Shown here: one piece after another, positions 20,543 through 30,760 of the stretch
Layout of the letters: every line of letters begins with the position of its first letter
Numbering within the stretch: the first letter of the stretch is position 1
Assembly (NCBI GenBank): GCA_963723745.1
Contig: CAVRRZ010000001.1
Coordinates: 806,001-870,000, forward strand
Source: CAVRRZ01 sp963723745
GTDB lineage: Bacteria; Actinomycetota; Actinomycetes; Mycobacteriales; Geodermatophilaceae
DNA length: 64,000 nt
Direction of reading: 5' to 3'
Notes under the pieces: model-generated
Database searches by the model: none
Seen by the model: only the letters and a program-made list of their open reading frames with translations
Told to the model about the DNA's origin: nothing
Translations under genes and position numbers: made by a program

Positions 20543-21438
20543 CGACCGGCCCCTCCGACGGGGGCGCCGGCCCGGAGGGACCGCCGGCGCTCCCGACGAC
20601 CACCTGCTATCGGCATGCGGACCGGACCACCGGCATCCGCTGTACCCGCTGCGGCCGGCCGATCTGCCCCGAGTGCATGACGCCGGCCGCGGTGGGCTTC
20701 CAGTGCCCCGAGTGCATCCGCGCGGGTGCGGCGAGCGTGCGCGCCCCCCGGCCTCGCAGCGGGCTCCGGGCCGCCTCGCAGCGGTGGGGCCTGGTCACCC
20801 TCGCGCTGATCGCCGCCAACGTGGCGATGTTCCTGGTCACCGTCGTGTCGGCGGGACTGGCGGGGGAGGACCCCCTCGACAACTTCCGGTCTCCGGTGTT
20901 CGTGGCGCTGTCGCAGGCTCCCGTGCTGGTCGACCTCGGCGAGGTGTGGCGCGTGGTGACCGCCGCGTTCCTGCACATCGGTCCGCTGCACCTCGCGCTC
21001 AACATGCTCGCCCTTCTCATCTTCGGCTCGGAGCTGGAGCGCCAGCTCGGCCGGTGGCGGTTCGCCGGCCTCTACACCGTCTCGGCGCTGGGCGGCGCGG
21101 CCGCCATCCAGATGTTCGGGAACCCGTTCGGGGCCGTGGCCGGGGCGTCCGCGGCCATCTACGGTCTGCTGGGCGCGCTGGGCGTGCTGATGGTGGTCAG
21201 GCGGCAGGACGTCCGCGGCATCCTGACCCTGCTGGCCATCAACATCTTCATCAGCTTCCTGCCCGGGGTGTCCCTGCTCGGTCACCTCGGCGGGCTGGTC
21301 ACCGGCGCGCTGGCCGCCGCGGTCATCGTGGTCTTCCGGCGCCGACCCGCTGCGCAGGCCGCGGGTCTGCTGGCCCTCGGCGTCCTGTGCCTGGTGCTGG
21401 CGCTGGCCGTCTCGACCGTGACGGAGGTCGGACTGTGA
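20539..21438 (+). CDS. Zinc-ribbon rhomboid family intramembrane protease
   Basis: The rhomboid core has HIGPLHLALNMLALL, GASAAIYGLLGA with the catalytic Ser, and GHLGGLVTG with the catalytic His. About six membrane segments are visible. The first ATG (20677) would cut off a conserved N-terminal zinc ribbon (CYRH...RCTRCGRPICPEC...CPEC), which is in frame upstream. No ATG, GTG or TTG is available there. CTG at 20539 overlaps the ppiA stop and has GAGGTG at 20525-20530, so it is the best start, giving 299 residues. A start-region sequence error is the alternative. Confidence 0.82.
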   Translation: MTTGPSDGGAGPEGPPALPTTTCYRHADRTTGIRCTRCGRPICPECMTPAAVGFQCPECIRAGAASVRAPRPRSGLRAASQRWGLVTLALIAANVAMFLVTVVSAGLAGEDPLDNFRSPVFVALSQAPVLVDLGEVWRVVTAAFLHIGPLHLALNMLALLIFGSELERQLGRWRFAGLYTVSALGGAAAIQMFGNPFGAVAGASAAIYGLLGALGVLMVVRRQDVRGILTLLAINIFISFLPGVSLLGHLGGLVTGALAAAVIVVFRRRPAAQAAGLLALGVLCLVLALAVSTVTEVGL

Positions 21439-21862
21439 GCGCCTCCCGCACGCCACGTGCCCGGACCCGGGCGACGGGGCGTGTGACCAGGGGCGCAGCC
21501 GGGTACCGCCGGGCCGGGTCACCGACTCCGGAGCGCGGACAAGTCGCCTTGTCCCCAGCCGAGTGCACAGCTGGGGACAGACTCACACGCGTGTAGTTAC
21601 GCGCGTGGCCGGTCCGTCACAGCAGTACCAGTCGCGGTGTCCCCGCAGGTCAGGGGCGAGCCGGAACGGTCGTTCTCTCCACATTCGGTGGACAACCCTG
21701 GGGGTGGAGCGCCATGTCGACCTGTGGACGACGGGTCGATGCTGTGCACAGCGTCCACATCGGCGCGACAGGACCCCCGCACAGCTGACGAGGCCCCCGT
21801 CCCGGGTGGGACGAGGGCCTCGTGGAAGGTGGAGCGGGGACCGAGCGTGCGGTCCGCCGGCG
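21439..21862. other. Rhomboid-crgA intergenic region with DnaA-box-like cluster
   Basis: 424 bp without a gene between convergent genes. Within 21549-21759 lie TTGTCCCCA (21549-21557) with its inverted partner CTGGGGACA (21571-21579), CTCTCCACA (21675-21683), GGTGGACAA (21687-21695, minus-strand TTGTCCACC), TGTGGACGA (21723-21731, minus-strand TCGTCCACA), the palindrome CTGTGCACAG (21742-21751) and GCGTCCACA (21751-21759). Several are one or two bases from the DnaA consensus TTGTCCACA. The density rivals that of the dnaA-dnaN region. Possible DnaA-titration or second origin-associated site. Confidence 0.6.
21788..21823. terminator. Terminator between rhomboid gene and crgA
   Basis: ACGAGGCCC (21788-21796) pairs with GGGCCTCGT (21815-21823). 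After a 2-nt mismatch GTCCC pairs with GGGAC around loop GGGT. It lies 40 bp past the crgA stop on the minus strand and works in both directions. No T-tract. Confidence 0.75.
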
Positions 21863-22129
21863 CTAGCGCCAGCGCATCGACATGATCAGGCCGGCGACCA
21901 TGGCACCGAAGCCGATGGCGAAGTTCCAGGCGTTCAACGACACCATGAACGGGATCTGGTCGCCGGCGACGTAGTAGACGACGATCCACATCAGGCCGAT
22001 GAGCATCAGGCCGACCATGACCGGGGCGTACCAGCGGGGGCTCGGCTTGGCCGCCCGTGCGGCGCGTGACTCGAGAACGTCCGCCGGGGGCGTGTAGACG
22101 GACTTCTTGCGCACCTTGGACTTGGGCAC
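21863..22129 (-). CDS. crgA: Cell division protein CrgA
   Basis: 88 residues. A basic N-terminus (MPKSKVRKKSVYTPP) is followed by two transmembrane helices (about 34-54 and 68-86), the CrgA layout. CrgA is a small divisome membrane protein of actinomycetes that helps coordinate FtsZ and PBP functions. Position near ppiA, DUF881 and the pkn operon is conserved. Confidence 0.96.
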   Translation of the reverse strand: MPKSKVRKKSVYTPPADVLESRAARAAKPSPRWYAPVMVGLMLIGLMWIVVYYVAGDQIPFMVSLNAWNFAIGFGAMVAGLIMSMRWR

Positions 22130-22276
22130 CGTGCAGGACTCCCTTCCGACCGGTTCGTCGTCACCGGTCGCAACCGCACCCAGCCTAAGCTCTCAGGCAA
22201 CCAGCGCGGCGCAGGACACCGGTCGGAGGCCGTCGGGGCCCGCACCGCGGACGCCGACGCGACCCGGGGAGGTGCC

Positions 22277-23028
22277 GTGGCCCGCAGACCGCTGGCGTTC
22301 TCGCGGCCCTCGCCGTGGACGGTCATGGTGCCGGTCGTCGCCCTGGCCGCCGGCCTGCTGTTCGCCACGTCGGGCAGTACCGCGCAGGGCGGCGACCTGC
22401 GCGGCGGCGAGATCTCCGAGTTGCGTGGCCTCATACGCCGAGCGCCGGCGTGAGGTGGAGGAGCAGGCCGAGCAACTGGCCGAGCTCCAGGCCCAGGTCC
22501 AGGCGCTCACCGAGGAGGCCGCTCGGCGCGACGGCGCCGTCGCAGAGGCGCAGGCCGCGGGCTCGCAGGGCGAGCTGTCCGCGGCGCTCGTCCCCCTGGT
22601 GGGGCCAGGCGTGGAGATCACGCTGGACGACGCCGTGCAGACCGCCGAGGGCAACCGTCCCGCCGGCGCGCGCCCCGACGACCTGGTCATCCACCAGTCC
22701 GACGTCCAGGCGGTCGTGAACGCCGTGTGGGCCGCCGGAGCGGACGGCGTGGCCATCATGGGCAGGCGGCTGATCGCGACCAGCGCCGTCCGGTGCGTGG
22801 GCAACACCCTGCTGCTGCAGGGGCGCACCTACTCCCCGCCGTTCGTGATCACCGCGATCGTCGACGCCGACGCCACGCGCGGCGAGCTGGCCGCCTCGCC
22901 GCAGGTCGCCATCCTGCAGCAGGCGGTGGCTGACTTCGGCCTGACCTTTGCGGTGCGAGGACCGGCCCGAGGTGGAACTGCCCGCCTACGATGGTCTCCT
23001 GGACATGGAGTACGCGACCGCCGGCTGA
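22277..23028 (+). CDS. DUF881 protein (two frameshifts)
   Basis: About 249 residues after repair. GTG 22277, behind GGGGAGG, gives MARRPLAFSRPSPW. A membrane anchor (about 17-37) is followed by a coiled coil (EEQAEQLAELQAQVQALTEE) and the DUF881 domain (PGVEITLDDA, DDLVIHQSDVQAVVNAVWAAGADGVAI split by short loops). The frame shifts near 22430 (before AERRREVEE) and near 22957; after the second, the natural end PAYDGLLDMEYATAG is read. Net length fits two inserted bases. The family is extracytoplasmic and usually lies in the crgA/pknB region; function unclear. Confidence 0.82.
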
Positions 23029-23088
23029 CCGGTGCGAGGAGGAACCGATCACCGTGTGCACGAGCGGGTCCGCTGGAACGGCGAGCCG

Positions 23089-23748
23089 ATGACCGCCGAT
23101 GACCGTCCGGTGCTCGTCGTCGACAACTTCGACAGCTTCGTCTACAACCTCGTCCAGTACCTCGGTCAGCTCGGGGTCCGTTGCGTCGTCCGCCGCAACG
23201 ACGCGGTGACCGTCGAGGAGCTGGCCGACCTCGACGTGGCCGGCGTGCTGCTCTCCCCCGGCCCCGGCACACCCGCCGCCGCCGGCGTGACCGTGCCGAT
23301 GGTGCGGGCGGCTGCGCAGGCCGGCACACCCGTGCTGGGCGTGTGCCTCGGACACCAGGCGATCGCGGAGGCGTTCGGGGCCGTGGTGGTGCGCGCGCCG
23401 GAACTGCTGCACGGCAAGACCAGCGAGGTCGTGCACGAGGGCGCCGGGGTGTTGGCGGGCCTGCCGTCGCCGTTCACGGCGACCCGCTACCACTCGCTGG
23501 CCGTCGATCCGGCCACGGTGCCTGCCGAGCTCGAGGTCACGGGGCACACCGCCTCCGGGATCGTGATGGCGGTGCGTCACCGCGAACTCCCGATCGAGGG
23601 GGTGCAGTTCCACCCGGAGTCCGTGCTCACCGAGGGCGGCCACCGGATGCTCGCCACCTGGCTGGCCACCTGCGGAATCACCCCCGATCCCGCCGTCCTC
23701 GAGGCCGCTGAGGCGGCCGCGAGCCGACTGTCCGCCGCCAGCGCCTGA
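23089..23748 (+). CDS. Glutamine amidotransferase, anthranilate/aminodeoxychorismate synthase component II
   Basis: 219 residues from ATG 23089 (MTADDRPVLVVDNFDSF). Class I glutaminase: nucleophile Cys in GVCLGHQAI, and His and Glu in FHPESVLTE. It supplies ammonia to a TrpE- or PabB-like partner, which is not in this window. GTG 23056, with AGGAGG 13 nt upstream, is an alternative start. Many actinomycetes have this gene between DUF881/sortase and pknB; here no sortase is present at this spot. Confidence 0.88.
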   Translation: MTADDRPVLVVDNFDSFVYNLVQYLGQLGVRCVVRRNDAVTVEELADLDVAGVLLSPGPGTPAAAGVTVPMVRAAAQAGTPVLGVCLGHQAIAEAFGAVVVRAPELLHGKTSEVVHEGAGVLAGLPSPFTATRYHSLAVDPATVPAELEVTGHTASGIVMAVRHRELPIEGVQFHPESVLTEGGHRMLATWLATCGITPDPAVLEAAEAAASRLSAASA

Positions 23749-24134
23749 GCCCCCGGGGAGCCTCGGAGCCGGCTGCCGGCTGCCCCGCCGGCCGACCTGT
23801 GCACCGTCACCGGACCGGGTGGCGGAGGTCCGCCTGAGCCGGGCCGGTGATCCGGTTGCAGCGGCCGGTCGACCACTGGCCGGCTGCGCCACCACTCTGC
23901 GGTGTCAGTAGGGCCAGGGTCCGGCGTCGGCGGAGAGGCCGGGGTCGCCGGGTGTGGATTGTCGGGACAGGAGTGCCCGGATCCGTGGCGGCACCGGCAG
24001 GCGCGGGCCGGTCGTCGAGCTGGCGCACCGTCAGCCCGACCCCCACCGCATCCCCTCCGAAGAAGGCGAGCCGGCGCGGCCCTTCCCGGACCGGCCTCGA
24101 CCCGGCGCGGCCCGCGGCGGGACGGGGCGAGCGG
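23749..24134. other. Spacer between amidotransferase and pknB ends
   Basis: 386 bp between convergent genes. I see no gene. A short hairpin GGCGG/CCGCC (23821-23834) is the only structure noted. Reading frames here are not family-like. Confidence 0.5.
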
Positions 24135-26038
24135 TCAGCCCGCAGGCTCCTCCGTAGGCGCCTGCACGACCAGCAGGGTGATCTCGGCGTCCGGGGCAAC
24201 CTCGGTGCCGATGCCCGGCTCGGTACCGGCCACCGTCCCCGGCACCTGACCTGGCTCGCCCTCGGTCGGCACCTCGGTGAAGGTGCCGGTGAAGCCGGCG
24301 TCCCGGAGGGCCCGCCGGGCGACGGAGACGGTGTCCCCTGCGATGTCCGGTATCGCGATCGCGCCGGGGCCGCCCGAGACCCGCAGCGTGATCTGCTGGT
24401 TCGCGCCTGCCTGGTTGCCGGCCTCGGGGCTGGTGCCGACGACCGTGCCGACCTCTTCGTCCGAGTCCACCGACTCGGTGGTGACGTTGGTCAGGCCCGC
24501 TTCTCTGAGCGCCTGCCGCGCCTCGGCCTCGGTGCGGCCGGTGACATCGGGGATCTCGACGGTGCCGTCGGACACGGACAGCGTGATCGGCGCGCCCGGC
24601 TCGACCTGGCTGCCTTCGGTCGGGTCGACCTCGACCACGCGACCCTCGGGGTCGGTGGAGTCCACCGTCTGGGTGTTGATGCTGGTGAAGCCCGCGCTCC
24701 GCAAGTTGGCTCGGGCGGCCTCGACGTCCAGCCCGACGACGCCGGGGATCGCGATGGTGTCCGGCCCGGCGCCGACGACCAGTGCCACCTCGGTCTCGGG
24801 GTCCACCTGCGCGCCCGCGACCGGGTTGCTCTCCAGGACGCGGCCGAGCTCCTCCTCGCTGCTGGGCTCGGTGCTCACCGCGCCGACCACCAGGCCGGCC
24901 TCCTCGATGGCCGCCTCGGCGTCCGCCTGCTCCTCGCCGACGACGTCGGGCACCTCCACCTGGGTGGGCGGCGGGGGCTCCTCGTCGCCGGAGGTCATGG
25001 CGACCGCCAGGGCGATGGCACCGGCCAGCAGCAGGAGCGCGACGACGGCGACGATGGCGACGATCTTCTTCCGCCGGCGCCGGGCGTCGGCCTCGTCGTC
25101 GTCCCACTGCTCGTCGTCGCGGTACCCGAAGCCGCCGGGCGGGGCGCCGATGATCGCGGTCTTCTCGGCGTCGCCCATCACCGGCGTCGCCTCGACCCGC
25201 TGCCCGGCCAGCGCCCGGAGCAGGTCGTTGCGCATGTCCGCGGCCGACTGGTACCGGTTGGCCGGGTTCTTGCTCATCGCCTTGAGCAGGATCGCGTCGA
25301 GCTCCGCCGGGATCTCCGGGTTGATCGACGAGGGCAGCCGCGGGTCCTCGCGGACGTGCTGGTAGGCCACGGCGACGGGCGAGTCGCCGGTGAACGGCGG
25401 GGCGCCGGTGACCAGCTCGTAGAGCAGGCAGCCGAGCGAGTAGACGTCGGAGCGGGCGTCGACGCCCTCGCCGCGTGCCTGCTCGGGGGAGAGGTACTGG
25501 GCGGTCCCTATCACCGCGGCCGTCGAGGTCATCGTGGCCGCGGAGTCGGAGACGGCGCGGGCGATGCCGAAGTCCATCACCTTGACGGTGCCCTGCGGCG
25601 TGATCATCACGTTCCCGGGCTTCACGTCGCGGTGCACGATGCCGTTGCGGTGCAGAAGTCCAGCGCGCCGCAGATGTCGGCCGACAGGCTCATCGCCCGC
25701 TCGGCCGGCAGCCGACCCTCCCGCCGGAGCACGTCGCGCAGGGTCTCGCCCTCGACGTACTCCATGACGATGTAGGGCGTGGCGCCGGTGCCCGTGCGGT
25801 CCTCGCCGGTGTCGTACACCGCCACGATGGCGGGGTGGTTCAGCGAGGCCGAGGCCTGCGCCTCGCGGCGGAAGCGCACCTGGAACGACGGGTCGCGGGC
25901 CAGGTCGCTGCGCAGGACCTTGACGGCGACCTCGCGGCCCAGCCGCAGATCGCGCCCCCGGTGCACCTCGGCCATGCCACCACGGCCGAGCACCCCGCCG
26001 ATCTCGTAGCGCTCACCGAGCACCTGCGGCGTGGTCAT
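24135..26038 (-). CDS. pknB: Serine/threonine kinase PknB with four PASTA domains (frameshift)
   Basis: About 634 residues after repair. The kinase domain (1-275) has the Gly loop GRGGMAEVHRG, AVKVL, catalytic HRDVKPGN, DFG and the APE-like SPEQ. A juxtamembrane segment, one transmembrane helix (VAIVAVVALLLLAGAIALAV) and four extracellular PASTA repeats follow. PASTA domains sense muropeptides or lipid II; PknB controls growth and division. One base is missing near 25652: DFC should continue HRNGIVHRD. It is last in the fhaA-to-pknB operon. The break is almost certainly a sequence error, since pknB is usually essential. Confidence 0.94.
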
Positions 26039-26141
26039 CGGAGGTCCTCTCGGGCGGTCAGGGCAGGTCGCGCGGGGGCGACACCGGCGGCGAGCCTAAC
26101 CGCTGGACGGCGCCGACCCGGGACGACGCGGGCGAGCCCGG

Positions 26142-27874
26142 TCACCCCTGTTCCTCCATCGACTGACCTGCCCCTTCGGTCACAGTCGACTCGCTGGCGG
26201 TCTCGGTGGGGGAGGACACGGACGTGCCGGCGGCCGTGGACGTCTGGGTCTCGGTCACCGTCTCGTCGGTCTCGGTCTCGGTCTCGGTCCCGCCCGTCTC
26301 GTCCGTCTCGTCCGGGGTCTCGCTCGGGGTGGGCTCGGCGGTCCGGCTCGGCGTGGTCTCGGGCGCCTCGCTGGTGGCGGGCGCCGTCGAGGTCTGCCCG
26401 CCGCCACCGGGGGCGAAGGGGGACGCGGCGTAGTAGAGGACGACCTCGTCGCCGGGCTGCAACGTGCCCGGCTCCGACGGGTCGGTCGCGGCGACGTCGT
26501 CGGCCTCGAGCGGGATGCCCGCGGAGGCGAGCTGCGCGGCGTCGGCCGCCTCGGTGCTCACCTCGATGTCGGCCGCCCGGAGCTCCGCCTCGACCGCGCG
26601 GAAGTTCTCGCCGATGTAGGCGGCCGGGTCGAAGACGAATCCTGCGGCGGTGCCGGCGGTCGGGGAGCTGCTCGCCGAGGTCTGGGTGCCGTCGCGGCCG
26701 GAGTCGCCGTCGCCGCCGAAGAGCAGGAACGCGCCTCCCGCCAGCAGCAGCACCAGCAGGAGGGCCAGGCCGATCCACAGCAACCGGCGGTCGCGGCCCC
26801 GACCGCCTCCGGGCTCCTCCGCGAGGTGGTCGTCGTCCGCACCCGCGTGCAGCGGCGGCATCGGCCGTCCGGCCGTCCCCGGGCCGGCCGGGACGCCGGG
26901 GCCCGTGGCGGGGAGCAGCTGCGTGTGACCGTCGGACATGTCGACGGTGCGGGTGGGGGTGGTCGGCGGGTTGGCGAGCGAACCAGCGACCGCCCCGGCG
27001 GCCATGCCGGCCGACACGGCGCCCCCGGTGAGACTGCCTCCGCCTGCCACGCGGTGGATGGCGTCGGCGAAGGCACCGCCGTCGGCGAACCGGTCGGCCG
27101 GGTCCTTGGCAAGCGCCCGCTCCACCAGCAGCCGGACGGCGGGTGGCACGTCGGCGGGCAGCGGAGGGGGTGGCCGGTTGATGTGCGCGAGGGCGATCGC
27201 GACCTGCGAGGCGCCGTCGAAGGGGCGCGCGCCGGTCAGGCACTCGTAGGCCACGACGCCGAGCGAGTACACGTCGGAGGCTGCGGTCACCTCCATCCCC
27301 TGCGCCTGCTCGGGGGAGAGGTACTGGGCGGTGCCCACGACCATGCCGGTCTTGGTCAGCGGTGTGGCGTCCCGGGCCTGCGCGATGCCGAAGTCGGTGA
27401 GCTTGACGACGCCGTCGGGCCGGACGAGCAGGTTGCCGGGCTTGATGTCGCGGTGGACGACGCCGGCCCGGTGCGCGGCCGACAGCCCCTCGGCGGACTG
27501 CTCGAGCACGTGCAGCGTCCAGTCGACGGGCAGCCGGCCCTCGTCGTGCAGGATCGTGATGCAGCGGCTGGCCCTCGACGAACTCCATGACGAGGAAGGC
27601 GAGCTTGCTGCGTGCCCGTCTCGTCCATCGTCTCGCCGTAGTCGTAGACCGAGGCGATGTTGGGATGCGAGAGCGCGGCGGTGTGCCGTGCCTCGTTGCG
27701 GAAGCGGGCGAGGAAGCTCGGGTCGCCCGTGTACTCGCTGCGCAGCACCTTGGCGGCGACGATGCGGTCGAGGACACGGTCGCGGGCCTGCCACACCTCG
27801 CCCATGCCGCCGGTGGCGATGGCGGCGGTGATCTCGTAGCGGCCGGCCAGCAGGCTGCCGGTGGCCAGTGCCAT
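26142..27874 (-). CDS. pknA: Serine/threonine kinase PknA (two frameshifts)
   Basis: About 576 residues. ATG 27874 (MALATGSLLAGRYEIT) overlaps the pbpA stop as TGATG. The kinase domain has GGMGEVW, AAKVLRSEY, HRDIKPGN and DFG. A transmembrane helix (LLWIGLALLLVLLLAGGAFL) follows, then one PASTA-like domain and a T/E/S-rich tail of about 85 residues. Extra bases at 27607 and 27561 break the frame on either side of KLAFLVMEFVEGQPL; length arithmetic fits exactly two insertions. Partner of PknB in cell-wall and division signalling. Confidence 0.93.
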
Positions 27875-29315
27875 CAGCTCCCCCGCTCCAGGTAGGCGGC
27901 GATCACGTCGCGGGCGATGGGTGCGGAGATGTCCCCGCCCGTGCCGCCGCCGTTGGCGACGAACACGGCGACGGCGATCTCGGGATCGTCGGCCGGGGCG
28001 AACCCGATGAACCAGTTGTGGTCCGGGCCGGCGTTCTCGGCCGTGCCGGTCTTGCCGGCGACGGCGACGCCCGGCGATCTGCGCGGCGCGGCCGGAGCCG
28101 TTCTCGACGACGCTGCGCATCATCGTCGGTGAGCTGCTCGGCGACGTCGGCGGACACCGCCTCGCTCAGCACCTCGGGCTCGGTCCGGTCGATGACGGTG
28201 AGGTCGGGGGCGCGCACCTGGTCGACCAGGTACGGCCTCATCAGGTCGCCGTCGTTGGCTACGGCCGCCGCGATCATCGCTGCCTGCAGCGGCGTCATCA
28301 CGACGTTCTGCTGGCCGATGGAGCTGACGCCGAGCTGGGCGTCGTCGGCGATGTCGCCGATCGTGCTGCCGGCCACCTGCAGCGGGATCTCGCAGCTGCT
28401 CGCCGGTCAGGCCGAACCGCTCGGCGGTCTCGCGGATGCGGTCCTCGCCCAGCTCGATGCCCAGCTGCGCGAAGGCGGTGTTGCACGAGATCGTCAGCGC
28501 GTCGATGAGGGACTGCTCCTCGTCGCCCGCGCACGCGCTGCCGCCGAAGTTCTCCAGCTCGGTGCGGGTGTTGGGCAGGGTGAAGACGTCCGGCGCCGGG
28601 ATCTCGGTCTCGGGGTCGAGACCGTCCTCCAGGGCGGCGGCCGAGACGATGACCTTGAAGACCGAGCCCGGGGGGTAGCGCTCCTGGATCGCGCGGTTGC
28701 GGCGCGGATCGACCGGCTGCGCCTCCAGCTCCTCCATGTAGGCCCGGATGGCCGCGGGGTCGTGGCTGGAGAGCTCGTTCGGGTCGTAGGTCGGCGTGCT
28801 CGCCATGCCGAGGACGGCGCCGGTCCGGGGGTCCAGCGCGACGACGGCGCCGGTGACCCCTTCCAGTCCGGACATGGCAGCCTGCTGCACGGCCGGGTCC
28901 AGGGTGAGCACGACGTCGCCGCCCTGCGGGTCCCGACCGGTGAACAGGTCGGTCAGTCGGCGGAACGTCAGCCGTGGGTCGGTGCCGGCCAGGATCTGCG
29001 TTCTCGGCCCGCTCCATCATCCAGTTGCCGTAGATGACCGAGTAGTAGCCGGTGACAGCCGCGTACAGTCGGCCCGTCGGGGTACTGGCGCAGGTACTCG
29101 AGCCGGTCGTCGGTCGACACCGAGCGGGCGATCTCGTTGCCGCTGACGATGATCGCGCCGCGCTCCCGGCCGTACTCCTCGGCGATCACCCGGGTGTTGC
29201 CGGGATCGTTGCGCAGCTCGTCGGAGCGCACGACCTGGATGTAGTTCACGTTGATGATCAGCAGGGTGAACAGCACGAGCACGCTGATGGCGACCCGGCG
29301 CAGGGGGGCGTTCAC
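27874..29315 (-). CDS. pbpA: Penicillin-binding protein PbpA, class B transpeptidase (five frameshifts)
   Basis: About 478 residues after repair. An N-terminal membrane anchor (VAISVLVLFTLLIINVNYIQ) and a dimerisation domain precede the transpeptidase. Catalytic SxxK is in PPGSVFKVI, SxN in ISCNTAF, and KTGTAE is restored after the last break. Extra bases lie near 29073, 29000, 28391, 28131 and 28073. Correcting all five gives an uninterrupted PbpA and exactly accounts for the length. It cross-links septal or polar peptidoglycan with RodA. The GTG start overlaps the rodA stop (GTGA). Confidence 0.92.
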
Positions 29316-30723
29316 GGTTGCACCACCTCGGTGGGCGCGTCGCCGAGCCGGGGCAGGGGGGCGGCCTGCGGTGCGGCCGGACGCCGGGCGGCGTCGCTGA
29401 TGCGCACCAGCAGGGCGACGAGGCCGAAGTTGGCCACCAGCGACGAGCCGCCGTAGGCGAGGAAGGGCGTGGTCAGGCCGGTCAGCGGGAGCAGGCCGGT
29501 GACACCGCCGAGGACGACGAAGACCTGCCAGGCGACGGCGAAGGCGAGGCCCGCGGCGAGCAGCTTGCCGAACGCGTCACGCACGATCAGCGACGTCCGC
29601 AGGCCCCGCTCGACCAGCACCAGGTACACGATGATCACGGCGACCAGGCCGAACAGGCCGAGCTCCTCGCCGATCGCGGCGGCGATGAAGTCGCTCTTGG
29701 CCACCGGCACCTGGTCGGGGCGACCCGCCGCCCAGGCCCGCACCGAACAGGCCGCCGGTGCCCAGGCCGAACAGCGACTGGACCAGCTGGTAGCCGGCGC
29801 CGTCCCGGTAGGCGAACGGGTCGAGCCAGGTGTCCACGCGGGCCTGCACGTGGCCGAAGATCTGGTAGGCGATGAGCGCGCCCCCGGCGAACAGGCCGAC
29901 GCCGATCAGCAGCCAGCTCGACCGCTCGGTCGCGACGTAGAGCATGACCACGAAGATGCCGAAGAGCAGCAGCGAGCTGCCGAGGTCCCGCTCGAAGACC
30001 AGCACCAGGATCGAGATGATCCAGGCCAGCAGGACCGGGCCCAGGTCGCGGCCGCGGGGGAGCTCCAGACCCATGACGCGGCGGCTGGCCAGCGCGAGCA
30101 CGTCGCGCTTGTCCACCAGGTAGGCGGCGAAGAAGACGACCAGGCAGATCTTGGCGAACTCGCCGGGCTGGATGGAGAAGCCGGCCAGGCGGATCCAGAT
30201 CTTGGCGCCGTTGACCTCGGAGATGGACGCCGGCAGCACCGCCGGCAGGGCGAGCAGGACCAGGCCGACCAGGGCCAGCGTGTACGCGTAGCGCGACAGC
30301 GACCGGTGGTCGCGCACGACCAGCAGCACCGCCACGAACAGGGTGATGCCCAGGGTCGCCCAGATCAGCTGGACCGGTGCGTCCTCGCCGGGTGATCGTG
30401 CTGTCGATCTGCTCGGCGGCGAGGTCGAGGCGGTGGATGACCGACAGGCCCAGGCCGGTCAGCAGGGCCACCGAGGGCAGCAGCAGCGGATCGGCGTAGG
30501 GGGCCCACTTGCGGACGACGAGGTGCGCGACGGCCCACAGCGCGGCGAACCACGCCCCGAACGCGGCGAGCTCCGCCCGCGGCGCCCCGGTGATGGTGAC
30601 GTCGACGATCGCCTGGGCGACGAGGGTGATCAGCACCGCGAACACCAGCAGCGCGAGCTCGGTGTTGCGGCGCCTGGGCGCCCCGGCGGCGACCGCGCGG
30701 GGGTCGGTGGACGGCCCGGTCAT
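29312..30723 (-). CDS. rodA: SEDS-family peptidoglycan polymerase RodA/FtsW (two frameshifts)
   Basis: About 469 residues with roughly ten or more membrane helices. SEDS motifs are visible: GAKIWIRLAGFSIQPGEFAK, VFERDLGSSLLLFG, KSDFIAAAIGEELG and PFLAYGGSSLVANFG. Extra bases near 30392 and 29728 break the frame (after STITR, and in GGSP/DQVPVAKSDF). Its transglycosylase activity pairs with PbpA immediately downstream, with a GTGA overlap. The start is ATG 30723 (MTGPSTDPRAVAAG). Confidence 0.93.
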
Positions 30724-30760
30724 CGGCACACCGCCGGCCGGGTACCGCGGCCTGCGGGAG

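Noticed and set aside
23847..25775. Plus-strand frame opposite pknB
   Set aside because: No family features; it is the complement of the PASTA and kinase coding sequence.
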